From: Hydractinia symbiolongicarpus
Taxonomy: Eukaryota; Cnidaria; Hydrozoa; Anthoathecata; Hydractiniidae
DNA length: 64,000 nucleotides
Direction: 5' to 3'
Assembly: GCF_029227915.1 (NCBI RefSeq)
Contig: NC_079883.1
Span: forward strand, 30,010,001-30,074,000
How positions within the stretch are numbered: position 1 is the stretch's first letter; every line of letters starts with the position of its first letter. The notes below the pieces were generated by a model. The model worked only from the letters and a program-made list of their open reading frames with translations, was not told the DNA's origin and made no database searches. Positions 1 to 10,700 of this stretch are shown in pieces. The position numbers and the translations under genes are program-made.

Positions 1-371
1 GACTTTGACCTGATAAATGTGATAAATGAGCCAGTTTAACTACAAGAAATAACATTCTTCTTAATTTGACATGATTGCTGGAACTCAGCGATTACACTGG
101 GCGCTGTGGCAGCGCTTTATTAAAAATTTAAATAAAAAAGTCATTTTTTACTGTGGGACCAATCTAGGCGTTATAGCGCCCTGAAGAAATAGCGACAGTT
201 TCAAAAACTACATGTCATTGACTTTCTAACGGTATCAATCCGCTTGAGTTAAAACGGTTGCGCCACATATTCGTCCCCACATGTATTTAGCGATAGTATT
301 TGGATATTACTAGGTTGCATCGCTTTAAACAGTGAAACGTTTGACTGTGGGACTTAATTGAACTGATTTTG
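1..371 (+). repeat. Representative satellite monomer (first copy)
   Basis: One full repeat unit, with the start chosen arbitrarily at GACTTTGACC. In order it holds: a TATA-like head (TGATAAATG in this copy, TATAAATG in many others) at about 12-20; an AAGAA/TTCTT dyad at 45-60; the GCGCTGTGGCAGCGC stem at 101-115; A-tracts at 122-149; ACTGTGGGAC at 150; a second region with AACGG/CCG dyads at 228-258; the kept block CACATATTCG near 264; a variable segment near 290-320; and a second ACTGTGGGAC at 344. The unit contains no long open frame. Its length is close to two nucleosome repeats. Confidence 0.95.
122..149. other. Phased A/T tracts, predicted bent DNA
   Basis: AAAAATTT (122-129), AAAAAA (134-139) and TTTTTT (144-149) are centred at about 125.5, 136.5 and 146.5, close to one helical turn apart. 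Similar runs occur at this place in nearly all monomers. Phased A-tracts are known to curve DNA and are common in satellites. Confidence 0.6.
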
Positions 372-382
372 GACTTTGACCT

Positions 383-390
383 TATAAATG
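383..390 (+). promoter_or_regulatory. TATAAATG, matches the TATA-box consensus (example)
   Basis: The octamer fits TATAWAWR. It appears at the head of every monomer that reads ACCTTATAAATG. Copies reading CTTGTAAATG, CTGATAAATG or CTTAAAAATG lack it. No initiator or transcript evidence can be seen, so promoter function is speculative. It may be a chance A+T-rich word. Confidence 0.25.
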
Positions 391-1744
391 TGATAAATGA
401 GCCAGTTTGAATACAAGAATTAAGATTCTTTTTAATTTGACTTGATTGCTGGAACTCAGCGATTGCACTGGGCGTTGTGGAAGAGTTTTATTTAAAAATT
501 AAGTTAAATAAGTCATTTTTTACTGTGGAACCAATCCCAGCCGTTAGTTTGCGCTGAAGAAATATAGACAGTTTCAAAAAGTACATTTCATTGACTTTCT
601 ATCGGTCTCAATCCGTTTGAGTTAGAACGATTGCGTCACATATTCGTACCAGCATGTACTTAGCGATATTTTTCTGATATTACTAGGTTGCGTCGCCTTT
701 AACATTGAAACGATTGACTGTGGGACTCAAATGAACAAACTTTGGACTGTCGCCTGATAAATGTTATAAATAAGCCAGTTTGACTACAAGAAATATCATT
801 CTTCTTAATTCGACATGATTGCTGGAATTCAGCGAGTACACTAGGCTCTGTGGTAGCGCTTTATTTAAAAATTTGGATAAATAAGTCTTTTCTTACTGTG
901 GGACCAATCCTGGCCGTTAGTACGCGCTGAATAAAGAGTAACTGTTCCAAAGACTATATTTCATTGACTTTCTGGCGGTATAAATCCGTTTGAGTTATAA
1001 CGGTTGCGTCACATATTCGTACCAACATGTATTTAAGGATAGTACTCGGATATTACTAGGTTGCATCGCTTTTAACAGTGAAACGTTTGACTGTGGGACT
1101 TAATTGAACTGATTTTGGACTTTGATCTTATAAATCTGATAAATGAGCCAGTTTGACTACAAGAAATAACATTCTTCTTAATTTGACATGATTGCTGGAA
1201 CTCAGCGATTACACTGGGCGCTGTGGCAGCGCTTTATTAAAAAATTTAATAAAAAATTCATTTTTTACTGTGGGACCAATCCTAGGCGTTATCGCGCGCT
1301 GAAGAAATAGCGACAGTTTCAAAAACTACATCTCATTGACTTTACAACGGTTTCAATTCGTTTGAGTTACAACGGTTGCGCCACATATTCGTCCCCACAT
1401 GTATTTAGCGATAGTATTCGGATATTAATAGGTTGCATCGCTTTTATCAGTGAAACGTTTGACTGTGGGACTTAATTGAACTGATTTTTGACTTTGACCT
1501 AATAAATGTGATAAATGAGCCAGTTTGACTACAAGAAGTAACATTCTTCTTAATTTGACTTGATTGCTGGAACTCAGCTATTGCATTGGGCGCTGTGGTA
1601 GAGTTTTACTTAAAATTTAAGTTAAATAAGTGATTTTTTACTGAGGGACCAATCCCTACCGTTAGTTCGCGCTGAAGAAATAGAGACAGTTTCAAAAACT
1701 AAATTTCATTGACTTTCTAACGGTGTCAATCCGTTTGAGTTAGA

Positions 1745-1780
1745 ACGGTTGCGTCACATATTCGTACCAACATGTATTTA
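1745..1780 (+). other. Most constant block of the monomer, with a partial CENP-B-box-like core
   Basis: The stretch from GGTTGCGTCACATATTCG through ACATGTATTTAG changes little across the window, while the ~30 bp just after it comes in several quite different forms. ATTCGTACCAACATGTA at 1760-1776 matches TTCG-N4-A of the CENP-B box, but the CGGG half reads ATGT, so it is not a true CENP-B box. A bound protein is possible but not shown. Confidence 0.5.
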
Positions 1781-4700
1781 GTGATTTTTTTCATATATTA
1801 CTAAGTTGTATCGATTTAAACAGTGAAACGATTGACTCTGGGACTTAATTGAACTGATTTTGGACTTTGACCTGATAAATGTGATAAATGAGCCAGTTTA
1901 ACTACAAGAAATAACATTCTTCTTAATTTGACATGATTGCTGGAACTCAGCGATTACACTGGGCGCTGTGGCAGCGCTTTATTAAAAATTTAAATAAAAA
2001 AGTCATTTTTTACTGTGGGACCAATCTAGGCGTTATAGCGCCCTGAAGAAATAGCGACAGTTTCAAAAACTACATGTCATTGACTTTCTAACGGTATCAA
2101 TCCGCTTGAGTTAAAACGGTTGCGCCACATATTCGTCCCCACATGTATTTAGCGATAGTATTTGGATATTACTAGGTTGCATCGCTTTAAACAGTGAAAC
2201 GTTTGACTGTGGGACTTAATTGAACTGATTTTGGACTTTGACCTTATAAATGTGATAAATGAGCCAGTTTGAATACAAGAATTAAGATTCTTTTTAATTT
2301 GACTTGATTGCTGGAACTCAGCGATTGCACTGGGCGTTGTGGAAGAGTTTTATTTAAAAATTAAGTTAAATAAGTCATTTTTTACTGTGGAACCAATCCC
2401 AGCCGTTAGTTTGCGCTGAAGAAATATAGACAGTTTCAAAAAGTACATTTCATTGACTTTCTATCGGTCTCAATCCGTTTGAGTTAGAACGATTGCGTCA
2501 CATATTCGTACCAGCATGTACTTAGCGATATTTTTCTGATATTACTAGGTTGCGTCGCCTTTAACATTGAAACGATTGACTGTGGGACTCAAATGAACAA
2601 ACTTTGGACTGTCGCCTGATAAATGTTATAAATAAGCCAGTTTGACTACAAGAAATATCATTCTTCTTAATTCGACATGATTGCTGGAATTCAGCGAGTA
2701 CACTAGGCTCTGTGGTAGTGCTTTATTTAAAAATTTAGATAAATAAGTCATTTTTTACTGTGGGACCAATCCCGGCCGTTAGTTCGCGCTGAAGAAATAG
2801 AGACAGTTTCAAAAAGTACATTTCATTGACTTTCTACCGGTGTCAATTCGTTTAAGTTAGAACGATTGCGTCACATATTCGTACCAACAAGTTTTTAGCG
2901 ATAGTACTCAGATATTACTAGGTTGCATCGCTTATAACAGTGAAACGTTTGACTGTGGGACTTAATTGAACTGATTTTGGACTTTGACTTTATAAATGTG
3001 AGAAATGAGCCAGTTTGACTACAAGAAATAACATTCTTCTTAATTTGACATGATTGCTGGAACTCAGAGATTACCCTGGGCGCTGTGGCAGCGCTTTATT
3101 AAAAATTTAAATAAAAAAGTCATTTTTTACTGTTGGACCAATCCTAGCTGTTAGTTCGCGCTGACGAAATAGCGAAAGTTTCAAGAACTACATTTTATTG
3201 ACTTACTAACGGTGTCAATCCGTTTGAGTTACAACGGTTGCGTCACATATTCGTACCAACATGTATTAAGTGATTTTCTTCCGATATTTCTAAGTTGTAT
3301 TGCTTTTAACAATAAAACGATTGACTGTGGGAATTAATTGAACTGATTCTGGAATGTGACCTTATAAATGTGATAAATGAGCCAATTGGTCTCCAAGGAA
3401 TAACATTCTTCTTAATTTGACATGGTTGCTGGAATTCAGCGATTACATTAGGCTCTGTGGTAGCGCTTTATTTAAAAATTTGGATAAATAAGTCTTTTCT
3501 TACTGTGGGACCAATCCTGGCCGTTAGTACGCGCTGAATAAAGAGTAACTGTTCCAAAGACTATATTTCATTGACTTTCTGGCGGTATAAATCCGTTTGA
3601 GTTATAACGGTTGCGTCACATATTCGTATCAACATGTATTTAAGGATAGTACTCGGATATTACTAGGTTGCATCGCTTTTAACAGTGAAACGTTTGACTG
3701 TGGGACTTAATTGAACTGATTTTGGACTTTGATCTTATAAATCTGATAAATGAGCCAGTTTGACTACAAGAAATAACATTCTTCTTAATTTGACATGATT
3801 GCTGGAACTCAGCGATTACACTGGGCGCTGTGGCAGCGCTTTATTAAAAAATTTAATAAAAAATTCATTTTTTACTGTGGGACCAATCCTAGGCGTTATC
3901 GCGCGCTGAAGAAATAGCGACAGTTTCAAAAACTACATCTCATTGACTTTACAACGGTTTCAATTCGTTTGAGTTACAACGGTTGCGCCACATATTCGTC
4001 CCAACATGTATTTAGCGATAGTATTCGGATATTAATAGGTTGCATCGCTTTTATCAGTGAAACGTTTGACTGTGGGACTTAATTGAACTGATTTTTGACT
4101 TTGACCTAATAAATGTGATAAATGAGCCAGTTTGACTACAAGAAGTAACATTCTTCTTAATTTGACTTGATTGCTGGAACTCAGCTATTGCATTGGGCGC
4201 TGTGGTAGAGTTTTACTTAAAATTTAAGTTAAATAAGTGATTTTTTACTGAGGGACCAATCCCTACCGTTAGTTCGCGCTGAAGAAATAGAGACAGTTTC
4301 AAAAACTAAATTTCATTGACTTTCTAACGGTGTCAATCCGTTTGAGTTAGAACGGTTGCGTCACATATTCGTACCAGCATGTACTTAGCGATATTTTTCT
4401 GATATTACTAGGTTGCGTCGCCTTTAACATTGAAACGATTGACTGTGGGACTCAATTGAACAAACTTTGGACTGTGGCCTGATAAATGTTATAAATAAGC
4501 CAGTTTGACTACAAGAAATATCATTCTTCTTAATTCGACATGATTGCTGGAATTCAGCGAGTACACTAGGCTCTGTGGTAGTGCTTTATTTAAAAATTTA
4601 GATAAATAAGTCATTTTTTACTGTGGGACCAATCCCGGCCGTTAGTTCGCGCTGAAGAAATAGAGACAGTTTCAAAAAGTACATTTCATTGACTTTCTAC

Positions 4701-6375
4701 CGGTGTCAATTCGTTTAAGTTAGAACGATTGCGTCACATATTCGTACCAACAAGTTTTTAGCGATAGTACTCAGATATTACTAGGTTGCATCGCTTTTAA
4801 CAGTGAAACGTTTGACTGTGGGACTTAATTGAACTGATTTTGGACTTTGACTTTATAAATGTGAGAAATGAGCCAGTTTGACTACAAGAAATAACATTCT
4901 TCTTAATTTGACATGATTGCCGGAACTCAGCGATTACACTGGGCGCTGTGGTAGCACTTTATTTAAAAATTTAAATAAAAAAGTCATTTTTTACTGTGGG
5001 ACCAATCCTAGCCGTTATCGCGCTCTGAAGAAATAGCGACAGTTTCAAGAACTACATTTCATTGATTTACTAACAGTGTCAATCCGTTTGAGTTACAACG
5101 GTTGCGTCACATATTCGTACCAACATGTATTTAGTGATTTTCTTCCGATATGACTAAGTTGCATCGCTTTTAACAGTGAAACGATTGACTGTGGGACTTA
5201 ATTGAACTAACTTTGGACTGTGACCTGATAAATATTATAAATGAGCCAGTTTGACTACAAGAAATAACATTCTTCTTAATTTGACAAGATTGCTAGAACT
5301 CAGCGATTACACTGGGCGCTGTGGTAGAACTTTATTAAAAAATTAGGATAAATAAGTCATTTTTTACTGTGGGACTAATCCTAGCCGTTAGTTCGCGCTG
5401 ACGAAATAGCGAAAGTTTCAAGAACTACATTTCATTGACTTACTAACGGTGTCAATCCGTTTGAGTTACAACGGTTGCGTCACATATTCGTACCAACATG
5501 TATTAAGTGATTTTCTTCCGATATTTCTAAGTTGTATTGCTTTTAACTGTGAAACGATTGACTGTGGATCTTAATTGAACTAACTTGGGAGTGTGACGTT
5601 ATAAATGTGATAAGCGAGGCAACTGGACCAAAGAAATAACATTCTTCTTAATTTGACATGATTGCCGGAACTCAGCGATTACACTGGGCGCTGTGGTAGC
5701 ACTTCATTTAAAAATTTAAATAAAAAAGTCATTTTTTACTGTGGGACCAATTCTAGGCGTTAGTTTGCGCTGACGAAATAGCGAAAGTTTCAAGAACTAC
5801 ATTTCATTGACCTACTAACGGTGTCAATCCGTTTGAGTTACAACTGGTGCGTCACATATTCGTACCAACATGTATTAAGTGATTTTCTTCCGATATTTCT
5901 AAGTTGTATTGCTTTTAACAGTGAAACGATTGACTGTGGAACTTAATTGAACTAACTTGGGAGTGTGACGTTATAAATGTGATAAGCAAGCCAACAGGAC
6001 CCAAGAAATAACATTCTTCTTAATTTGACATGATTGCCGGAACTCAGCGATTACACTGGCCGCTGTGGTAGCACTTTATTAAAAAATTTAAATAAAAAAG
6101 TCATTTTTTACTGTGGGACCCATCCTACCTGTTATCGCGCGCTGAAGAAAAAGCGACAGTTTCAAAAACTACATTTCATTGACTTCCTAACGGTATCAAT
6201 CCGCTTGAGTTACAACGGTTGCGCCACATATTCGTCCCCACATGTATTTAGCTATAGTATTTGGATATTACTAGGTTGCATCGCTTTAAACAGCGAAACG
6301 TTTGACTGTGGGACTTAATTGATCTGATTTTGGACTTTGACCTTATAAATGTGATAAATGAGCCAGTTTGATTAC

Positions 6376-6394
6376 AAGAAGTAACATTCTTCTT
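6376..6394. repeat. Dyad symmetry AAGAAG-N7-CTTCTT (example of an array-wide motif)
   Basis: Perfect 6-bp inverted arms with a 7-nt spacer (TAACATT). The same dyad is in most monomers that read CAAGAAGTAACATTC. Copies with AAGAAATAACATTC keep 5-bp arms, and those with AAGGAATACCATTC keep a weaker form. Confidence 0.8.
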
Positions 6395-7680
6395 AATTTG
6401 ACTTGATTGCAGGAACTCAGCGATTGCACTGGGCGTTGTGGTAGAGTTTTATTTAAAAATTAAGTTAAATAAGTCATTTTTTAATGTGGGACCAATCCCA
6501 GCCGTTAGTTCGCGCTGAAGAAATAGAGACAGATTCAAAAAGTAAATTTCATTGACTTTCTACCGGTGTCAATCCGTTTGAGTTAGAACGATTGCGTCAC
6601 ATATTCGTACCAACATGTACTTAGTGATTTTTTTTCCGATATTACTAAGTGGTATCGCTTTTAACAGTGAGACGATTGACTCTGGGAATTAATTGAACTG
6701 ATTCTGGACTGTGACCTTGTAAATGCGATAAATGAGCCAATAGGGCTCCAAGGAATAACATTCTTCTTAATTCGACATGATTGCTGGAATTCAGCGAATA
6801 CACTAGGCTCTGTGGTAGTGCTTTATTTAAAAATTTAGATAAGTAAGTCATTTTTTACTGTGGGACCAATCCCAGCCGTTAGTTCGCGCTGAAGAAATAG
6901 AGACAGTTTCAAAAAGTACATTTCATTGACTTTCTACCGGTGTCAATCCGTTTGAGTTAGAACGATTGCGTCACATAATTGTACCAACATGTACTTAGTA
7001 ATTTTTTTCCGATATTACTAGGTTGCATCGCTTTTAACAGTGAAACGTTTGACTGTGGGACTTAATTGAACTGATTTTTGACTTTGACCTAATAAATGTG
7101 ATAAATGAGCCAGTTTGACTACAAGAAATAACATTCTTCTTAATTTGACATGATTGCTGGAACTCAGCGATTACACTGGGCGCTGTGGCAGCGCTTTATT
7201 AAAAAATTTAATAAAAAATTCATTTTTTACTGTGGGACCAATCCTAGGCGTTATCGCGCGCTGAAGAAATAGCGACAGTTTCAAAAACTACACTTCATTG
7301 ACTTTACAGCGGTATCAATTCGTTTGAGTTACAACGGTTGCGCCACATATTCGTCCCAACATGTATTTAGCGATAGTATTCGGATATTACTAGGTTGCTT
7401 CGCTTTTATCAGTGAAACGTTTGACTGCGGGACTTAATTGAACTGATTTTTGACTTTGACCTAATAAATGTGATAAATGAGCCAGTTTGACTACAAGAAG
7501 TAACATTCTTCCTAATTTGACTTAATTGCTGGAACTCAGCTATTGCAATGGGCGCTGTGGTAGAGATTTACTTAAAAATTAAGTTAAATAAGTGATTTTT
7601 TACTGAGGAACCAATCCCAACCGTTAGTTCGCGCTGAAGAAATAGAGACAGTTTCAAAAACTAAATTTCATTGAATTTCT

Positions 7681-7710
7681 AACGGTGTCAATCCGTTTGA
7701 GTTAGAACGG
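7681..7710. repeat. Triple dyad AACGG / CCGTT / AACGG (example)
   Basis: AACGG, a 7-nt TGTCAAT, CCGTT, then 8 nt and AACGG again. The middle arm can pair with either neighbour, so two mutually exclusive hairpins are possible. The first one has the 5-bp stem and 7-nt loop of a tRNA T-arm. The set recurs in most monomers, though AACAG or GGCGG variants weaken the first arm. Confidence 0.8.
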
Positions 7711-10700
7711 TTGCGTCACATATTCGTACCAACATGTATTTAGTGATTTTTCTCCGATATTACTAGGTTGCATCGATTTTAACGGTGACACGTTTGACTG
7801 TGGGACTTAATTAAACTGATTTTGGACTTTGACCTTATAAATGTGATAAATGAGCCAGTTTGACTACAAGAAATAGCATTCTTCCTAATTTGACATGATT
7901 GCTGGAACTCAGCGATTACACTGGGCGCTGTGGCAGCGCTTTATTAAAAAATTTAATAAAAAATTCATTTTTTACTGTGGGACCAATCCTAGGCGTTATC
8001 GCGCGCTGAAGAAATAGCGACAGTTTCAAAAACTACATTTCATTGACTTTACAGCGGTATCAATTCGTTTGAGTTACAACGGTTGCGTCACATATTCGTA
8101 CCAACATGTATTTAGTGATTTTCTTCCAATTTTACTAAGTTGTATTGCTTATAACAGTGAAACGATTGACTGTGGGAATTAATTGAACTGACTCTGTACT
8201 ATGTCCTTATAAATGTGATAGATGAGCCAATTGGTCTCCAAGGAGTAACTTTCTTCTTTATTTGACGTGATGGCTGGAATTCAGCGATTACATTAGGATC
8301 TGTGGTAGCGCTTTATTTAAAAATTTAGAAAAAAAAGGCTTTTCTTACTGTTTGACCAATCCGGGCCGTTAGCATGCCCTGAATAAATAGGAACAGTTTC
8401 AAAGGCTACATTTCATTGACTTTCTGGCGGTATAAATCCGTTTGAGTTACAACGGTTGCGTCACATATTCGTACCAACATGTACTTAGTGATTTTTTTCC
8501 GATATTACTAAGTTGTATCGCTTTAAACAGTGAAATGATTGACTCTGGGACTTAATTGAACTGATTTTGGAATTTGACCTTATAAATGTGATAAATGAGC
8601 CAGTTTGACTACAAGAATAACATTCTTCTTAATTTGACATGATTGCTGGAACTCAGCGATTACACTGGGCGCTGTGGCAGCGCTTTATTAGAAAATTTAA
8701 AAGAAAAGTCATTTTTTACAGTGGGACCAATCCTAGGCGTTATCGCGCGCTGAAGAAATAGCGACAGTTTCAAAAACTACATCTCATTGACTTTACAACG
8801 GTATCAAATCGTTTGAGTTACAACGGTTGCGCCACATATTCGTCCCCACATGTATTTAGCGATAGTATTCGGATATTACTAGATTGCATCGCTTTTATCA
8901 GTGAAACATTTGACTGTGGGACTTAATTGAACTGATTTTTGACTTTGACCTTGTAAATGTGATAAATGAGCCAGTTTGACTACAAGAAATAACATTCTTC
9001 CTAATTTGACTTGATTGCTGGAACTCAGCTATTGCAATGGGCGCTGTGGTAGAGTTTTACTTAAAAATTTGGATAAATAAGTCTTTTCTTACTGTGAGAC
9101 CAATCCTGGCCGTTAGCACGCGCCGAATAAAGAGGAACTGTTTTAAAAACTACATTTCATTGACTTTCTACGGTGTCAATCCGGTTGAGTTACAACGGTT
9201 GCGTCACATATTCGTACCAGCATGTATTTAGTAATTTTCTTCCAATTTTACTAAGTTGTATTGCTCATAACAGTGAAACGATTGACTGTGGGAATTAATT
9301 GAACTGACTCTGTACTATGTCCTTATAGATGTGATAGATGAGCCAATTGGTCTCCAAGGAATAACTTTCGTCTTAATTTGACGTGATGGCTGGAATTCAG
9401 CGATTACATTAGGATCTGTGGTAGCGCTTTAATTAAAAATTTAGAAAAATAAGTCTTTTCTTTCTGTTAGACCAATCCTGGCCGTTAGCATGCCCTGAAT
9501 AAATAGGAACAGTTTCAAAGACTACATTTCATTGACTTTATAGCGGTATAAATCCGTTTGAGTTACAGCGGTTGCCTCACAAATTCGTACAAACATGTAT
9601 TTAGCGATAGTATTCGGATAATACTAGGTTGCATCGTTTTTAACAGTGAAACGGTTGACTGTGGGACTTAATTGAACTGATTTTGGACTTTGATCTTATA
9701 AATATGATAAATGAGCCAGTTTGACTACAAGAAATAACATTCTTCTTAATTTGACATGATTGCTGGAACTCAGCGATTACACTGGGCACTGTGGTAGCAC
9801 TTTATTGAAAAATTAGGATAAATAAGTCATTTTTTACTGTGGGACCAATCCTAGTTGTTAGTTCGCGCTGACGAAATAGCGAACGTTTTAAGAACTACAT
9901 TTCATTGACTTACTAACGGTGTCAATCCGTTTGAGTTACAACGGTTGCGTCACATATTCGTACCAACATGTATTAAGTGATTTTTTTCCGATATTTCTAA
10001 GTTGTATTGCTTTTAACAGTGAAACGATTGACTTTGGGAATTAATTGAACTGATTCTGCAATGTGACCTTATAAATGTGATAAATGAACCAATTGGTCTC
10101 CAAGGAATAACATTCTTCTAAATTTGACATGGTTGCTGGAATTCAGCGATTACATTAGTCTCTGTGGTAGCGCTTTATTTAAAAATTTGGATAAATAAGT
10201 CTTTTCTTACTGTAGGACCAATCCTGGCTGTTATTACGCGCTGAATAAAGAGTAACTGTTTCAAGGACTATATTTCATTGACTTTCTGGCGGTATAAATC
10301 CGTTTGAGTTACAACGGTTGCGTCACATATTCGTACCAACATGTATTAAGTGATTTTCTTCCGATATTTCTAAGTTGTATTGCTTTTAACAGTGAAACGA
10401 TTGACTTTGGGAATTAATTGAACTGATTCTGGAATGTGACCTTATAAATGTGATAAATGAACCAATTGGTCTCCAAGGAATAACATTCTTCTTAATTTGA
10501 CATGGTTGCTGGAATTCAGCGATTACATTAGTCTTTGTGGTAGCGCTTTATTTAAAAATTTGGATAAATAAGTCTTTTCTTACTGTGGGACCAATCCTGG
10601 CTGTTAGTACGCGCTGAATAAAGAGTAACTGTTCCAAGGACTATATTTCATTGACTTTCTAGCGGTTTAAATCCGTTTGAGTTACAACGGTTGCGTCACA

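Larger units (their letters stand above)
1..4925 (+). repeat. HOR block with 5-mer and 7-mer offsets
   Basis: Bases 1-856 recur without visible change at 1863-2718 (offset 1862, five monomers). Bases 844-1763 recur at 3451-4370 (offset 2607, seven monomers) with only one or two changes noticed. Bases 2513-3058 recur at 4376-4921 (offset 1863). The change from one offset to another is abrupt, for example near 856/2718, where GGTAGCGC becomes GGTAGTGC. The block is thus a mosaic of at least two overlapping duplications, not a simple multimer, as expected from unequal crossing-over in register with the monomer. Confidence 0.9.

Noticed and set aside
1760-1776. Canonical CENP-B box
   Set aside because: The required CGGG half is ATGT in the common monomer, so only a resemblance is reported.
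6034-6318. Open frame of about 94 codons on the + strand, with relatives at 22276, 34938, 39301, 40322 and 41343
   Set aside because: It is the satellite monomer read in one frame. Most monomers interrupt the same frame with stops or shifts, and no family motif is visible. Its recurrence follows from the repeat, not from selection on protein.
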